From Planctomycetota bacterium (GTDB lineage: Bacteria; Planctomycetota; Planctomycetia; Planctomycetales; Planctomycetaceae): a stretch of DNA of 32,990 bases. Shown here piece by piece: positions 19,172 through 28,113 of the stretch. The translations under genes and the position numbers were made by a program. Every line of letters starts with the position of its first letter. The first letter of the stretch is position 1. Under the pieces are notes generated by a model. The model worked only from the letters and a program-made list of their open reading frames with translations, searched no databases and was not told the DNA's origin. The stretch is taken from contig RFHO01000158.1 in assembly GCA_003696385.1 (NCBI GenBank), positions 1 through 32,990 on the forward strand, in the 5' to 3' direction.

Positions 19172-19274
19172 CGCTTTCCCCCGCCTGCCGGATGTCGGAA
19201 ACCGCAGCCGCCCATCCCGTCGGGCAACGGACGACACCACGCGCCGCGGCGCCGCCCGGCATCGCTGCGGACGC

Positions 19275-19303
19275 TTGCGCCGACGCACTGCGCTTGGTAT
19301 AGT
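19275..19303 (+). promoter_or_regulatory. Sigma-70-type promoter for the Gfo/Idh/MocA gene
   Basis: TTGCGC, a 17-bp spacer and TATAGT form a plausible -35/-10 pair. The -10 matches 5 of 6 consensus bases and stands out in GC-rich surroundings. Transcription would start near 19310, about 140 bp before the ATG at 19453. Confidence 0.5.
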
Positions 19304-19452
19304 GCAAATCGCACGAATCGCCGGACGTCGATGTGTTCGCCGCCCGGCGCATTCATCGGTACGCATCGGGTCGCTTCGGAGCCGACATTGCCCGCAACGG
19401 CCCGCGTGCGCACCGGCATGATCGTTGTCCTTCCAGCCCAAGGAGAGTTCCC

Positions 19453-20814
19453 ATGACCCGCCGAACCACCCGCCGCGATTTCCTCAAGACGTCCGCCGCT
19501 GCGTCGGCCGCAGCCGCGTTCTGGATTTCCGACGCTCCAGTGCTCGCACAGCGAACCACACCGATGCAGAAGCTCAATTTCGCGTGCATCGGTGTCGGTG
19601 GAAAGGGCGGCAGCGACACCGACCATGTCGCCAGCTTCGGCAACATCGTCGGTCTCTGTGATGTCGACGAAAAAAACCTGAAACGCAAGGCGCTGCGGTA
19701 CAAGGACGCGAAAACGTTCTCCGACTATCGCGAGATGCTCGACGCACTGGGCGACAAAATCGACGCCATCACCTGCAGCACGCCGGATCACAGCCACGCT
19801 CCGGCCTGTGTGCGCGCCATCAGGATGGGCAAGCACGTCTACTGTCAAAAACCACTGACGTGGTCGGCTTGGGAAGCGCGCCGGATGCGCGAACTCGCGG
19901 CCGAACACGGCGTGTGCACGCAAATGGGCAATCAGGGAACCACCCTCAGTAAACTGCGGGAAGCCGTGGAGATTATCAAGACCGGCGGCCTGGGCGAAGT
20001 CCGCGAAGTCCATGTGTGGACCAACCGCCCGATTTGGCCGCAGGGGATCGGCCGCCCCACACAGTCGATGCCCGTTCCCCCGACGCTGCATTGGAACCTG
20101 TTTCTCGGACCGGCCCCCGAGCGTCCCTACGCCAACGTCTACCATCCGTTCAAATGGCGAGGTTGGATCGATTTCGGAACGGGCGCCCTGGGCGACATGG
20201 CCTGTCACACGGCCAACATGCCGGTGATGGCCCTGGACCTTTTCGATCCCGAATGGGTGGAAGCTCAATTCGACGAAAAGGACTCTCCGGGCTTCCTGCA
20301 GGGAGAAACGTACCCGAAATGGTCGATCATCAAGTTCCACTTCCCGGCCCGCGGGAACTTCCCCGCCTGTGACCTGATCTGGTACGACGGCGGCAAGAAG
20401 GTCGATCAGAAGCTGTTGTATGGCGAAAAGCGCACCAACAGCGGCTGCCTGGTCATCGGTTCGAAGGGCTCGCTGTACTCACCCAGCGACTACGGCAAGG
20501 ACTACGTCCTGCTTCCGAAGGATCGCTTCAAGGACTACAAACCGCCCAAGCCTTTCCTGCCCCGAGCTTCCGAAGAAGGTGATCGCGGCCAGAAGCGGGA
20601 ATGGATCGAAGCCATCCAGGCCGGCGATCCCTCGCACGCCATGGCCAACTTCTCCTACGCTGGACGGTTGACCGAAACGATTCTTCTCGGCAACCTTGCC
20701 CTGCACGCTCGCAAGAGGATCCAGTGGAATGCGGCGGAATGTCGCGCGAGCAATGCACCCGAGGTCGAAAAATACCTCCGCCGTCCCTACCGCAAGGGCT
20801 TTGAGGTCACGTGA
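19453..20814 (+). CDS. Tat-exported Gfo/Idh/MocA-family oxidoreductase
   Basis: The 453-residue protein starts with a twin-arginine signal (TRRDFLKTSAAASAAAAFWISDAPVLA), so it is exported folded, with its cofactor. The NAD(P)-binding Rossmann part follows (NFACIGVGGKGGSDTDHV, VGLCDVDEKNL, AITCSTPDHSHAPACVRAIRMGKHVYCQKPLT). The conserved EKP is QKP here, with the Lys retained. The C-terminal domain includes WIDFGTGALGDMACHTANMPVMALDL, typical of the large planctomycete set of exported sugar-oxidoreductase-like proteins. The substrate is unknown, probably a sugar or sugar derivative. AGGAGA precedes ATG 19453; the 40 extra residues of the track ORF are unlikely. It is monocistronic, with a promoter at 19275 and a terminator at 20881. 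Confidence 0.92.
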   Translation: MTRRTTRRDFLKTSAAASAAAAFWISDAPVLAQRTTPMQKLNFACIGVGGKGGSDTDHVASFGNIVGLCDVDEKNLKRKALRYKDAKTFSDYREMLDALGDKIDAITCSTPDHSHAPACVRAIRMGKHVYCQKPLTWSAWEARRMRELAAEHGVCTQMGNQGTTLSKLREAVEIIKTGGLGEVREVHVWTNRPIWPQGIGRPTQSMPVPPTLHWNLFLGPAPERPYANVYHPFKWRGWIDFGTGALGDMACHTANMPVMALDLFDPEWVEAQFDEKDSPGFLQGETYPKWSIIKFHFPARGNFPACDLIWYDGGKKVDQKLLYGEKRTNSGCLVIGSKGSLYSPSDYGKDYVLLPKDRFKDYKPPKPFLPRASEEGDRGQKREWIEAIQAGDPSHAMANFSYAGRLTETILLGNLALHARKRIQWNAAECRASNAPEVEKYLRRPYRKGFEVT

Positions 20815-20880
20815 CCTGCCTGGCACTGCTGCCGTGACCTGATTGGGGCGGCTACACAGTGCCCCGCACCTTGACTCCAA

Positions 20881-20917
20881 GCCGACCGCCTTCCCCCGGC
20901 GGTCGGCGTTTCTTTTT
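20881..20917 (+). terminator. Rho-independent terminator after the oxidoreductase gene
   Basis: GCCGACCGCC, loop TTCCCCC, GGCGGTCGGC gives a perfect 10-bp GC-rich stem. It is followed by GTTTCTTTTT. It lies 66 bp after the stop codon. Confidence 0.9.
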
Positions 20918-21111
20918 GCTTCTTCCTGCACGTGCGTTGATCGATGCTCACCGCATCATTCACCGCCAGGTCCGACACAAGCCTGACGCACAGCCGCCGC
21001 CGAAACCTTTGGCGCCGACGGATACGGAAACGCAACTTACTTTCATACAAGCATTTGCAACGCCGCCTGCCAATCGGTGTCCGCGAGGCATCCGCTCTCG
21101 CTCCCGCGTCC

Positions 21112-21257
21112 GTGCCAAATTGACCAAGGCGTCAGAATGGCCGTCGCGGCATTTGGCGCAAAATGACAGCCTGTCGCTTTTCAAGCGAAATCAATAGGCT
21201 AAAATGACAGCCGAACTTACGGCAGAATACGCTGTGGTGCCAACTTGACAGCCTGTC
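21112..21257. repeat. Phased direct repeats (TGACAGCC) upstream of the NtrC-type regulator
   Basis: TGACAGCC occurs at 21164, 21205 and 21246, exactly 41 bp apart each time (about four helical turns). A weaker copy, GTGCCAAATTGACC, has TGAC at 21121, 43 bp before the first. The bases before TGACA are A-rich in each copy (CAAAATGACA, TAAAATGACA, CCAACTTGACA). The last copy reads TGCCAACTTGACA, a near palindrome. In the copies at 21164 and 21246 the sequence GACAG-C-CTGTC is a perfect 11-bp palindrome. The even spacing places all sites on one face of the helix, as expected for cooperative binding of a dimeric regulator. Confidence 0.65.
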
Positions 21258-21342
21258 GTCCGAGACACGGACTTGCGCGCCGCGTTCGTGTCAAATGGTC
21301 GAAAAGCGGACGGGTTCCGAACGGCAATCCGTGGAAGACCCC

Positions 21343-22758
21343 ATGGCAACGGCAACGACGAAGCGCAACAACGAGCTGAAGAGCATCAACGTACGGGTGT
21401 TGGTGATCGACGACGACGAAGGACATGCGCGTACGGTTGCGGACAGCTTGGAACGTGTCGGCTACGACTGCACCGTGGCCACATCCGGCGAACGCGGTCT
21501 TGCACTGATCGAAAGTGACAGCTTCGACGTCGTGATCACCGACTTGAAGATGCCCGACGTCGACGGCCTGACCATCCTGCGGCGGACCAAGGAAGAACTT
21601 CCGGAGGCCGAGGTGATTCTGCTCACCGGCCATGCCTCGGTCCAATCCGCACTGGCGGCCGGCCAGGCAGGCGCGTCGATGTATTTGACCAAGCCGCTGG
21701 ACATCAACGAGCTGCGTCAGGCGGTCGACAAGGCATCGACGCGGATCCGGCTGATCCGCAGGAACGCCGAGCTGAAGCGTTGGATCGACGAAAAATTCGG
21801 CTTCGAAGGCGTGATCGGCAACAGCCCGGCTATGCACAAGGTCATCGACCAGCTCAAGCACGTGGCGAATACCTCGGCCACCGTGCTGATCCGCGGTGAA
21901 AACGGCACCGGCAAGGAGCTGGTCGCCAAAGCAATCCACTTCAACAGCGATCGCAAGAACAAGCCCTTCGTTCCGTTGAACATCTCCGCATTGCCCGAAA
22001 GCATTCTCGAAAGCGAGCTGTTCGGGCACGAAGCCGGGGCCTTCACCGGTGCCACCGGACGGCGCATCGGAAAGTTCGAATACGCCAACGGCGGAACGCT
22101 GTTCCTCGACGAAGTCGGCGAAATGCCGATCGAGACCCAGATCAAGCTGCTGCGTGTCCTGGAAGACCGAAAGATCACGCGACTGGGATCGAACGAAGAG
22201 ATTCCCGTCAACGTGCGGTTGGTCGCCGCCACCAACAAGGATCTCGAAAAAGCGGTTGCCGAAGGAACCTTCCGCGAGGACCTGTATTACCGGTTGAAGG
22301 TGGTCACCATCTATTTGCCGCCGTTGCGTGAGCGGCGGGGCGACATCCCCCTGCTGATCGAGCACTTCCTGAAGGAGTTTTCGCAGGTACATGGACGTGA
22401 GGTTTCCGGCCTCTCGCGGGCCGCGCGGCAGGCACTGATGGCTTATGACTGGCCGGGCAACATCCGACAACTGCGGAACACCGTCGAACGGATGCTGCTG
22501 CTGGACTCCGACGGACTCCTCGACGTGGACGATCTGCCCGAAGAAATCGCCGAACTGGTCGATACGTCCGCGGACGGCGACCCGCCGCAGGTTTCCGGAG
22601 CCGACCTGCTGATCGGCAAGCCGTTGACCGAAGTGGAGCGGTACTACATCGAACGGGCGTTGGAGCTGACCGACGGTCGCCGCGACGAGGCGGCCAAGAT
22701 GCTCGGCATCAGCACTCGAACACTATATCGCAAGATCAAGGAATACGGTCTGACCTGA
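21343..22758 (+). CDS. NtrC-family sigma-54-dependent response regulator
   Basis: The 471-residue protein has three modules. The receiver domain (about 15-130) has acidic pocket DDDE at 23-26, phospho-acceptor Asp67 in [13 protein letters not shown] and Lys117 in YLTKPLD. The AAA+ domain (about 155-390) has Walker A GENGTGKE (185-192), the sigma-54-contact loop GAFTGA (232-237) and Walker [10 protein letters not shown] Fis-type helix-turn-helix closes the protein ([27 protein letters not shown]). It should activate sigma-54 promoters after phosphorylation; no partner histidine kinase is in the window. ATG 21343 follows GGAAGA at good spacing; the track start 21295 has none and adds 16 residues. 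The repeats upstream may be its own binding sites. Terminators follow at 22912 and 23070. Confidence 0.93.
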   Translation: MATATTKRNNELKSINVRVLVIDDDEGHARTVADSLERVGYDCTVATSGERGLALIESDSFDVVITDLKMPDVDGLTILRRTKEELPEAEVILLTGHASVQSALAAGQAGASMYLTKPLDINELRQAVDKASTRIRLIRRNAELKRWIDEKFGFEGVIGNSPAMHKVIDQLKHVANTSATVLIRGENGTGKELVAKAIHFNSDRKNKPFVPLNISALPESILESELFGHEAGAFTGATGRRIGKFEYANGGTLFLDEVGEMPIETQIKLLRVLEDRKITRLGSNEEIPVNVRLVAATNKDLEKAVAEGTFREDLYYRLKVVTIYLPPLRERRGDIPLLIEHFLKEFSQVHGREVSGLSRAARQALMAYDWPGNIRQLRNTVERMLLLDSDGLLDVDDLPEEIAELVDTSADGDPPQVSGADLLIGKPLTEVERYYIERALELTDGRRDEAAKMLGISTRTLYRKIKEYGLT

Positions 22759-22911
22759 ACGCCTGCCGAGAGTCTTTGCGCGGTTGGCGGCTGCGGGTGC
22801 GGCCGGCGCCCTTCGCCACGAACTGCCACACCTCGCGGATGCCTTGCATTCACACGGGATCTTGGTAACGTTCGCTGTCGACCTCGGAAAGAATCCAGCG
22901 GAGCGGACCGT

Positions 22912-22954
22912 ACCCAGCCGCGACGCCTCAGGCGCACGCTCGCTGGGTCTTTTT
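22912..22954 (+). terminator. Terminator after the response regulator gene
   Basis: ACCCAGC (22912-22918) pairs with GCTGGGT (22942-22948) around an inner hairpin CGCC-TCA-GGCG. This is followed by CTTTTTG with T5 at 22950-22954. It lies 153 bp after the regulator stop. Confidence 0.65.
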
Positions 22955-23069
22955 GTGCCCTCCTCGACCTTCTCCGGTTCCCACCGCCGGCGAAGGCAAC
23001 AGCCTCCACCGATGTGTTTACGCCGTCCATGCGCCAACGGACTCCGATAGAACGGTCGACGGCAGCTGC

Positions 23070-23112
23070 GCCGGCCGCAATCCTGCGTTCGCAGGGCGGT
23101 CGGCTTTGTTTT
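23070..23112 (+). terminator. Second terminator-like hairpin upstream of carB
   Basis: GCCGGCCGC (23070-23078) pairs with GCGGTCGGC (23096-23104), including one G-T wobble. It encloses AAT and an inner hairpin CCTGC-GTTC-GCAGG, and TTTGTTTT follows. It stands over 100 bp beyond the first terminator and about 220 bp before carB, so it ends either read-through, an unrecognised small transcript or a carB leader. Confidence 0.65.
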
Positions 23113-23334
23113 GCGCGGAAAAGCGACCGCCTGCATCATCGAGCCACTGACCGGCGGGCGATCTGCAATTGCCTGCAGCGACGAGCCGACATCGCCCCGC
23201 CCAGTTCCTGACCGGAATCGGCCGCGAAGCCTGAGCTCGCTGATCCTGCGCGCAGAGAAGACGACCCGCGTCGGCCGTCCGCCGCGCTCCGGCTCACATT
23301 TCATCATCCCCTTGATGCGGAAGGAAACCCGACC

Positions 23335-26300
23335 GTGCCACGCCGCAACGACATCCACAAGATCATGATCATCGGCTCGGGGCCGATCGTGATCGGACAG
23401 GCCTGTGAGTTCGACTATTCCGGTACACAGGCCTGCAAGGCACTGCGAGAGGAGGGGTATGAGGTCGTGCTGGTCAATTCCAACCCGGCGACCATCATGA
23501 CCGATCCGCATTCCGCCGACCGTACGTATATCGAGCCGCTGCATTGGCGCTATGTGCAGCGGATCCTCGAGATCGAACGTCCCGATGCGCTGCTGCCCAC
23601 GCTGGGTGGACAGACCGGCTTGAACGTGTCGATGGAACTGGCACGCCGCGGGATCCTCCGGCAGCTGGGCGTGGAACTCATCGGGGCGAAAGAAGAAGTG
23701 ATCGCCAAGGCGGAGGAGCGGGAAGCGTTCAAGCGGGCCATGGTCAAAATCGGGCTGGACGTTCCACGCAGCGCCGTCGTCCACTCGATCGAGGAAGCCC
23801 GCGAGGTGCTCCGCGAAATCGACCTGCCGATCATCATCCGCCCCAGCTACACGCTGGGCGGAACGGGCGGCGGCATTGCCTACAACAAGCGGGAGTTCGA
23901 AGAAAAGGTCGCCAACGGGCTCGACCTGTCGCCCGTGCACGAGGTGCTGCTGGAAGAATCGATCATCGGCTGGAAAGAGTACGAAATGGAGGTGATGCGG
24001 GATATCGCCGACAACGTCGTGATCATCTGCTCGATCGAAAACCTCGATCCAATGGGCGTGCACACCGGCGATTCGATCACCGTGGCTCCTGCGCAGACAC
24101 TGACCGACAAGGAATACCAGCGGATGCGCGACGCGACCATCGCTTGTATGCGGGAAATCGGAGTCGAAACGGGTGGTTCGAACGTACAGTTCGCCATCAA
24201 TCCGAAGAACGGCCGGATGGTGATCATCGAGATGAACCCTCGCGTCAGCCGGTCCAGCGCACTGGCTTCGAAGGCCACCGGCTTCCCGATCGCGAAGATC
24301 GCCGCGAAACTTGCCGTCGGTTACCGCCTGGATGAAATCCCAAACGACATCACCCGCGAAACGATGGCGTGCTTCGAACCGACCATCGACTATGTGGTCA
24401 CCAAGTGTCCCCGGTGGGCGTTCGAAAAGTTTCCCGAAGCCGATCCGACGCTGACCGTGCAGATGAAGTCCGTCGGTGAAACGATGGCCATCGGACGGAC
24501 GTTCAAGGAATCGCTGCAGAAGGCGATTCGCGGCCTGGAGATCGGTCACTTCGGCCTGGGCGGCGGCAAGAAGGATCGCTGGGGAACGCCACAGCAGCCG
24601 GACCGCGAAGAAATCGAACGCAAGCTCACCACGCCGAACGCGGAACGCATCTTCTTCATCAGGTACGCCTTCAAGGCAGGATTCACGATCGAAGAAGTCC
24701 AGGAACGTACGGGAATCGACCCGTGGTTCCTCCGCAACATCCTCCAGCTGGTGCAGCTCGAAGACCGGCTTCGTCGGTTCGATCGCCTGGAAGAAGTACC
24801 CGCCGACGTTCTTCGGGAAGCGAAACAGAATGGCTTTTCCGACCACCAGCTTGCCTTCTGGTGGGGATGCACCGAGATGGACGTCCGCCGTCGCCGCAAG
24901 GAGCTGGGCATCGTGGCGACGTTCAAGCAGGTCGATACGTGTGCGGCCGAATTCGAGGCCTACACGCCGTACTACTACTCTACGTACGAGCAGGAGGACG
25001 AAGCTCCCGAGAAACCACCGGGAACCAAACGGATCATGATCCTCGGCGGCGGCCCCAACCGGATCGGGCAGGGGATCGAGTTCGATTACTGCTGCTGCCA
25101 CGCCTCGTTCGCTCTGCGTGAGCTGGGCATCGAGAGCATCATGGTGAACTCGAACCCCGAAACGGTCTCCACCGACTATGACACCTCGGATCATCTGTTC
25201 TTCGAACCATTGACCGTCGAAGACGTCCTGAACATCTACGATCGCATGCAGCCCGACGGCGTGATCGTGCAATTCGGTGGCCAGACGCCGTTGAATCTGG
25301 CGCGGGCACTGGAAGCGGCGGGGGTGCCGATCATCGGCACCAGTCCCGACATGATCGACGCGGCAGAAGACCGGGAGCGATTCCAGGCCATTCTCCGCAA
25401 GCTCGGGCTTCGCCAGCCACCCAACGGAACGGCAATCAACGTCGAGGGCGCCAGGCGCGTGGCGGCCGAAATCGGGTATCCCGTCCTGGTCCGCCCCAGC
25501 TATGTGCTCGGCGGCCGCGCCATGGAAATCTGCTATGACGATGAATCACTGGTCCGCTACATGAACGAGGCCGTGGACGTGAGCCCCGACCGTCCGGTGC
25601 TGATCGACAAGTTCCTCGAAGACGCCATCGAAGTCGACGTGGATGCCGTATCGGACGGCCGGCAGACGATCATCGGCGGCGTGATGGAACACGTGGAAGA
25701 AGCAGGGGTTCATTCCGGCGATTCGGCCTGTTGCCTTCCGCCGCATTCGCTGCCGGCGGACGTCGTCGACGAAATCCGTCAGGCCACGCGGAAACTCGCG
25801 CGGGAACTCGACGTGCGCGGGTTGATGAACATCCAGTTCGCCGTGAAGACCGACGGAACCGACAAGGATTCGCCTCGCTGGACACTATTCGTCTTGGAGG
25901 TGAATCCCCGGGCCAGCCGTACGGTCCCGTTCGTGTCCAAAGCGACCGGCCGTCCGCTGGCAAAGATCGCGGCCAAGGTGATGGCAGGCGTCGACCTCAC
26001 CGGCCAACAGCTCGCCGGAGTCGCCTGGCCGCGTCACTTTTCCGTCAAGGAAAGCGTTTTTCCGTTTGCGCGGTTCGCGGGCGTGGACATCATTCTCGGC
26101 CCGGAAATGCGTTCCACCGGCGAGGTCATGGGGATCGACGAGACGTTTCCGTTCGCGTTCGCCAAAAGCCAGATCGCCGCCGGCAGCGAACTGCCCCGGG
26201 AAGGCCGCGTCTTCATCAGTATGGCCCGCCGCTACAAGCACCAGATCGTCGAGCCGGCGAGGATTCTGAAGCAGTTGGGCTATCAGCTCGTGTGCACATC

Positions 26301-26637
26301 CGGCACAGCCAAGGTGCTTCGCGACGCCGGCATCGAAGTCGAAGTCGTCAAGAAGGTTCAAGAAGGCCGGCCGAATGTGCTGGATCTGCTGGCCAACGGC
26401 CAGATCCAACTCGTCCTGAACACGCCCAGCGGCAAAGGAGCCCGCACGGACGAAGGCCGGATCCGTGCCGCCGCCGTCCGCTACGGCGTGCCCTGCGTGA
26501 CAACACTCCCCGGCTGTGTCGCCATGGTCCAGGCGCTCCGTGCCATGCGCAACGACCCCACGCCCCGTGTGCGGGCACTGCAGGACTGGATTGCCTCCGT
26601 CGAGGTCGTCGACGAGCATCCGGCCGTGCCGCACTGA
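23335..26637 (+). CDS. carB: Carbamoyl-phosphate synthase large subunit
   Basis: At 1100 residues this is slightly longer than E. coli CarB (about 1073). It has two homologous ATP-grasp halves. The first half ([62 protein letters not shown]) forms carboxyphosphate and carbamate. The second ([58 protein letters not shown]) phosphorylates carbamate. Between them is the oligomerisation region ([14 protein letters not shown]), and an MGS-like regulatory domain ([10 protein letters not shown]...[24 protein letters not shown]) ends the protein. It feeds pyrimidine and arginine synthesis. The start is GTG, supported by AAGGAAA about 8 bp upstream and by the family N terminus. The glutaminase subunit gene carA is not in the window. 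Confidence 0.97.
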   Translation: MPRRNDIHKIMIIGSGPIVIGQACEFDYSGTQACKALREEGYEVVLVNSNPATIMTDPHSADRTYIEPLHWRYVQRILEIERPDALLPTLGGQTGLNVSMELARRGILRQLGVELIGAKEEVIAKAEEREAFKRAMVKIGLDVPRSAVVHSIEEAREVLREIDLPIIIRPSYTLGGTGGGIAYNKREFEEKVANGLDLSPVHEVLLEESIIGWKEYEMEVMRDIADNVVIICSIENLDPMGVHTGDSITVAPAQTLTDKEYQRMRDATIACMREIGVETGGSNVQFAINPKNGRMVIIEMNPRVSRSSALASKATGFPIAKIAAKLAVGYRLDEIPNDITRETMACFEPTIDYVVTKCPRWAFEKFPEADPTLTVQMKSVGETMAIGRTFKESLQKAIRGLEIGHFGLGGGKKDRWGTPQQPDREEIERKLTTPNAERIFFIRYAFKAGFTIEEVQERTGIDPWFLRNILQLVQLEDRLRRFDRLEEVPADVLREAKQNGFSDHQLAFWWGCTEMDVRRRRKELGIVATFKQVDTCAAEFEAYTPYYYSTYEQEDEAPEKPPGTKRIMILGGGPNRIGQGIEFDYCCCHASFALRELGIESIMVNSNPETVSTDYDTSDHLFFEPLTVEDVLNIYDRMQPDGVIVQFGGQTPLNLARALEAAGVPIIGTSPDMIDAAEDRERFQAILRKLGLRQPPNGTAINVEGARRVAAEIGYPVLVRPSYVLGGRAMEICYDDESLVRYMNEAVDVSPDRPVLIDKFLEDAIEVDVDAVSDGRQTIIGGVMEHVEEAGVHSGDSACCLPPHSLPADVVDEIRQATRKLARELDVRGLMNIQFAVKTDGTDKDSPRWTLFVLEVNPRASRTVPFVSKATGRPLAKIAAKVMAGVDLTGQQLAGVAWPRHFSVKESVFPFARFAGVDIILGPEMRSTGEVMGIDETFPFAFAKSQIAAGSELPREGRVFISMARRYKHQIVEPARILKQLGYQLVCTSGTAKVLRDAGIEVEVVKKVQEGRPNVLDLLANGQIQLVLNTPSGKGARTDEGRIRAAAVRYGVPCVTTLPGCVAMVQALRAMRNDPTPRVRALQDWIASVEVVDEHPAVPH

Positions 26638-26719
26638 CCGACGCGCTCCCTTCTCCACAGCGATGCGCCCCGGCCGCAATTGCCGATCCGCAGCCGGGAA
26701 ATCGCCTCCAGCCGCCCGT

Positions 26720-27331
26720 TCACTCGACGGGCTGGTAGTCCGGGCAGTCAACACGCAGCTCGACGAGTTTCAGCGGCTGATCGAGCAGTCGACAATGGTG
26801 CGGCGCTTCCGGGGCGTCATGGACATCCGGCTCGAAGAACGCGCAACTGCGGCACATCCGCGCGATCGTGATCAGTCCACACGCCTGCAACTCCGCGATC
26901 AGCCGCAGCAGCAGATCCAGCAGCCGGCCCTTTTCGCCAGCAGGCAGTGAACGCAGAACCTGCACCATGGCGGCGTTCCAGCGGCTCAGCTTCGCTGCAG
27001 TCCGCCGGCCCTGCGGCGTCAATTTCAGCTCTCGTGCGCGACGGTCGATCGTGGAGGGGATGCGTTGCAGCAATCCCTTCGTCTCCAGAGCCGCCAGAGC
27101 GTCGCTCAACGTCGCTCGCGTCACCTGCAGTCGTTCAGCCACTGCCGAAGGCCGCAGCCTCGCCCCCTGGGCATTTTGCAACAGATACACCAGGATCTGA
27201 CTCTGCAAGGCACTCAGCCCGAACGCCTGACCGGCTTCGACCCATGCCGTACGCACGGCCTGCCCCAGGCGTTCCAGAGCCGCCGCCAGTCGCGCATCGA
27301 CCGAATTGTCGGCGGAGGGCGTGTGGGTCAT
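26720..27331 (-). CDS. MarR-family regulator with C-terminal cysteine cluster
   Basis: The 203-residue protein has a winged-helix MarR core at about 15-148 (SALQSQILVYLLQNAQGARLRPSAVAERLQVTRATLSDALAALETKGLLQRIPSTIDRRARELKLTPQGR). An extension of about 55 residues carries Cys160-x2-Cys163, His178-His179-Cys180 and Cys196, preceded by Cys151. Four spaced cysteines plus histidines suggest a bound metal or a redox-sensitive centre. A MarR subgroup with a similar CRxCxFF...HHC...DCP tail exists but, to my knowledge, is poorly characterised. ATG 27331 follows GGAG, whereas the track start adds 15 residues. It lies 57 bp downstream of the protoglobin gene and is probably co-transcribed with it. Confidence 0.85.
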   Translation of the reverse strand: MTHTPSADNSVDARLAAALERLGQAVRTAWVEAGQAFGLSALQSQILVYLLQNAQGARLRPSAVAERLQVTRATLSDALAALETKGLLQRIPSTIDRRARELKLTPQGRRTAAKLSRWNAAMVQVLRSLPAGEKGRLLDLLLRLIAELQACGLITIARMCRSCAFFEPDVHDAPEAPHHCRLLDQPLKLVELRVDCPDYQPVE

Positions 27332-27388
27332 GGCTGTCTCCGGCCGGCCCGACCATTCCGCGGGCTCCGGAGACACGCCGTGCCCGCG

Positions 27389-27982
27389 TCAATAGTCTCC
27401 TTCTTTCGCATAAGGGTAGCACCACAACGCCGTCTGGAGAACGACGGACTTGAACCACGCCTGATGCATCTTCTCCACCTCTTCCGGTGAGTGGCCTTTC
27501 TTCTCGAGAAACGAACGGATCGTCGCGGTGATCGGATAGATGAAGGCCACCAGGTACCGCATCGGCACGTGCTCGGCCGCCTGCACACCGTCGGTCTGGT
27601 TCTTTTTCGTGCGATGGTGGCGCAGGGCGATCTCGTGCTGCCAGTTCAGCCACTGCTGGTCATAGGGACGCCGGCAGGTGTCCAGAATCCACTGCGCGAA
27701 TCGCTTGCGGACAGCCTGGAGGTATTCACCGATCGGCTGGCCATCCGGACCGGCGAAGTACTGCACCAGGTGCGGGTGCGACGCCACGAAGCCGTACCAC
27801 AGATCCAGTACATCCTCGACCTGGTCTTCCAGCACGTCCCCGGCCATTCGGAGGTAGCGTTCGTCCTCCTCGGTGAACAACACCGTCTTTTTGAGCAATT
27901 CGAACTCGTCGGGCGTGACCGGCGAGGGCTTCAGCGACGGATCACCAAATCGGTATCCGGGAATGTCTACGGCTTGTGACAT
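27389..27982 (-). CDS. Protoglobin (single-domain heme globin)
   Basis: The 197-residue protein matches the protoglobin/globin-sensor fold over its whole length: an N-terminal helix region (IPGYRFGD, then TPDEFELLKKTVLFTEEDERYLRMAGDVLEDQVEDVLDLWYGFVASHPHLVQYF). The segment WLNWQHEIALRHHRTKKNQTDGV has His122 as the likely proximal heme ligand, and HVPMRYLVAFIYPITATIRSFL follows. There is no output domain. Protoglobins bind O2, CO or NO, and roles in gas sensing or detoxification have been proposed. The ATG is preceded by GAGGAGG. An AT-rich promoter with a palindrome lies about 50-95 bp upstream, and a MarR regulator follows, so gas- or redox-linked control is likely. Confidence 0.92.
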   Translation of the reverse strand: MSQAVDIPGYRFGDPSLKPSPVTPDEFELLKKTVLFTEEDERYLRMAGDVLEDQVEDVLDLWYGFVASHPHLVQYFAGPDGQPIGEYLQAVRKRFAQWILDTCRRPYDQQWLNWQHEIALRHHRTKKNQTDGVQAAEHVPMRYLVAFIYPITATIRSFLEKKGHSPEEVEKMHQAWFKSVVLQTALWCYPYAKEGDY

Positions 27983-28030
27983 GGCGGTTGTCCTCCTCTT
28001 TTCCGACCTTCGGGTCTTGCGGCGCCAACT

Positions 28031-28047
28031 AATACGGACTCCTAATT
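28031..28047. promoter_or_regulatory. Palindromic operator candidate upstream of protoglobin
   Basis: AATACGGACTCCTAATT is an interrupted palindrome of the form AATnnGGAnTCCnnATT. It is AT-rich in a GC-rich genome, and its size fits a MarR dimer. It overlaps the predicted transcription start of the protoglobin gene, which suggests repression by the co-encoded MarR protein. Confidence 0.4.
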
Positions 28048-28077
28048 ATTGTTGACGGCGCACGGGGAGGCTGTCAA
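28048..28077 (-). promoter_or_regulatory. Candidate sigma-70 promoter of the protoglobin-marR operon
   Basis: On the minus strand, a perfect TTGACA (28077-28072) is followed after 18 bp by AACAAT (28053-28048), which matches 4 of 6 bases of TATAAT. The predicted start falls near 28041, inside the palindrome. The -10 is weak, so the exact promoter is uncertain. Confidence 0.38.
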
Positions 28078-28113
28078 CGGATCATGCAAACCGGCGGAGA
28101 AAGGCCGGGCCGT

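Larger units (their letters stand above)
20815..21342. other. Regulatory region between oxidoreductase and response regulator
   Basis: This 528-bp region has no gene. It holds the terminator at 20881-20917 and, closer to the regulator gene, a run of phased repeats at 21112-21257. I found no correctly spaced sigma-54 -24/-12 element and no clear sigma-70 promoter for the regulator. The track ORF start at 21295 has no ribosome binding site. Confidence 0.6.
22759..23334. other. Spacer between the response regulator gene and carB
   Basis: This 576-bp region has no recognised gene. It contains two terminator-like structures, at 22912-22954 and 23070-23112, and the carB ribosome binding site AAGGAAA at about 23321-23327. 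The stretch between the two terminators could be a small RNA or the second one an attenuator, but no promoter or known RNA family was recognised. Confidence 0.5.

Noticed and set aside
20817-20836. TGGCACTGCTGCCGTG after the oxidoreductase gene, resembling a sigma-54 -24 element
   Set aside because: There is no TTGC at the -12 position, and it lies before a strong terminator.
22723-25272. An 849-codon minus-strand ORF over carB
   Set aside because: carB is certain from its motifs; the antisense translation has no recognisable domain.
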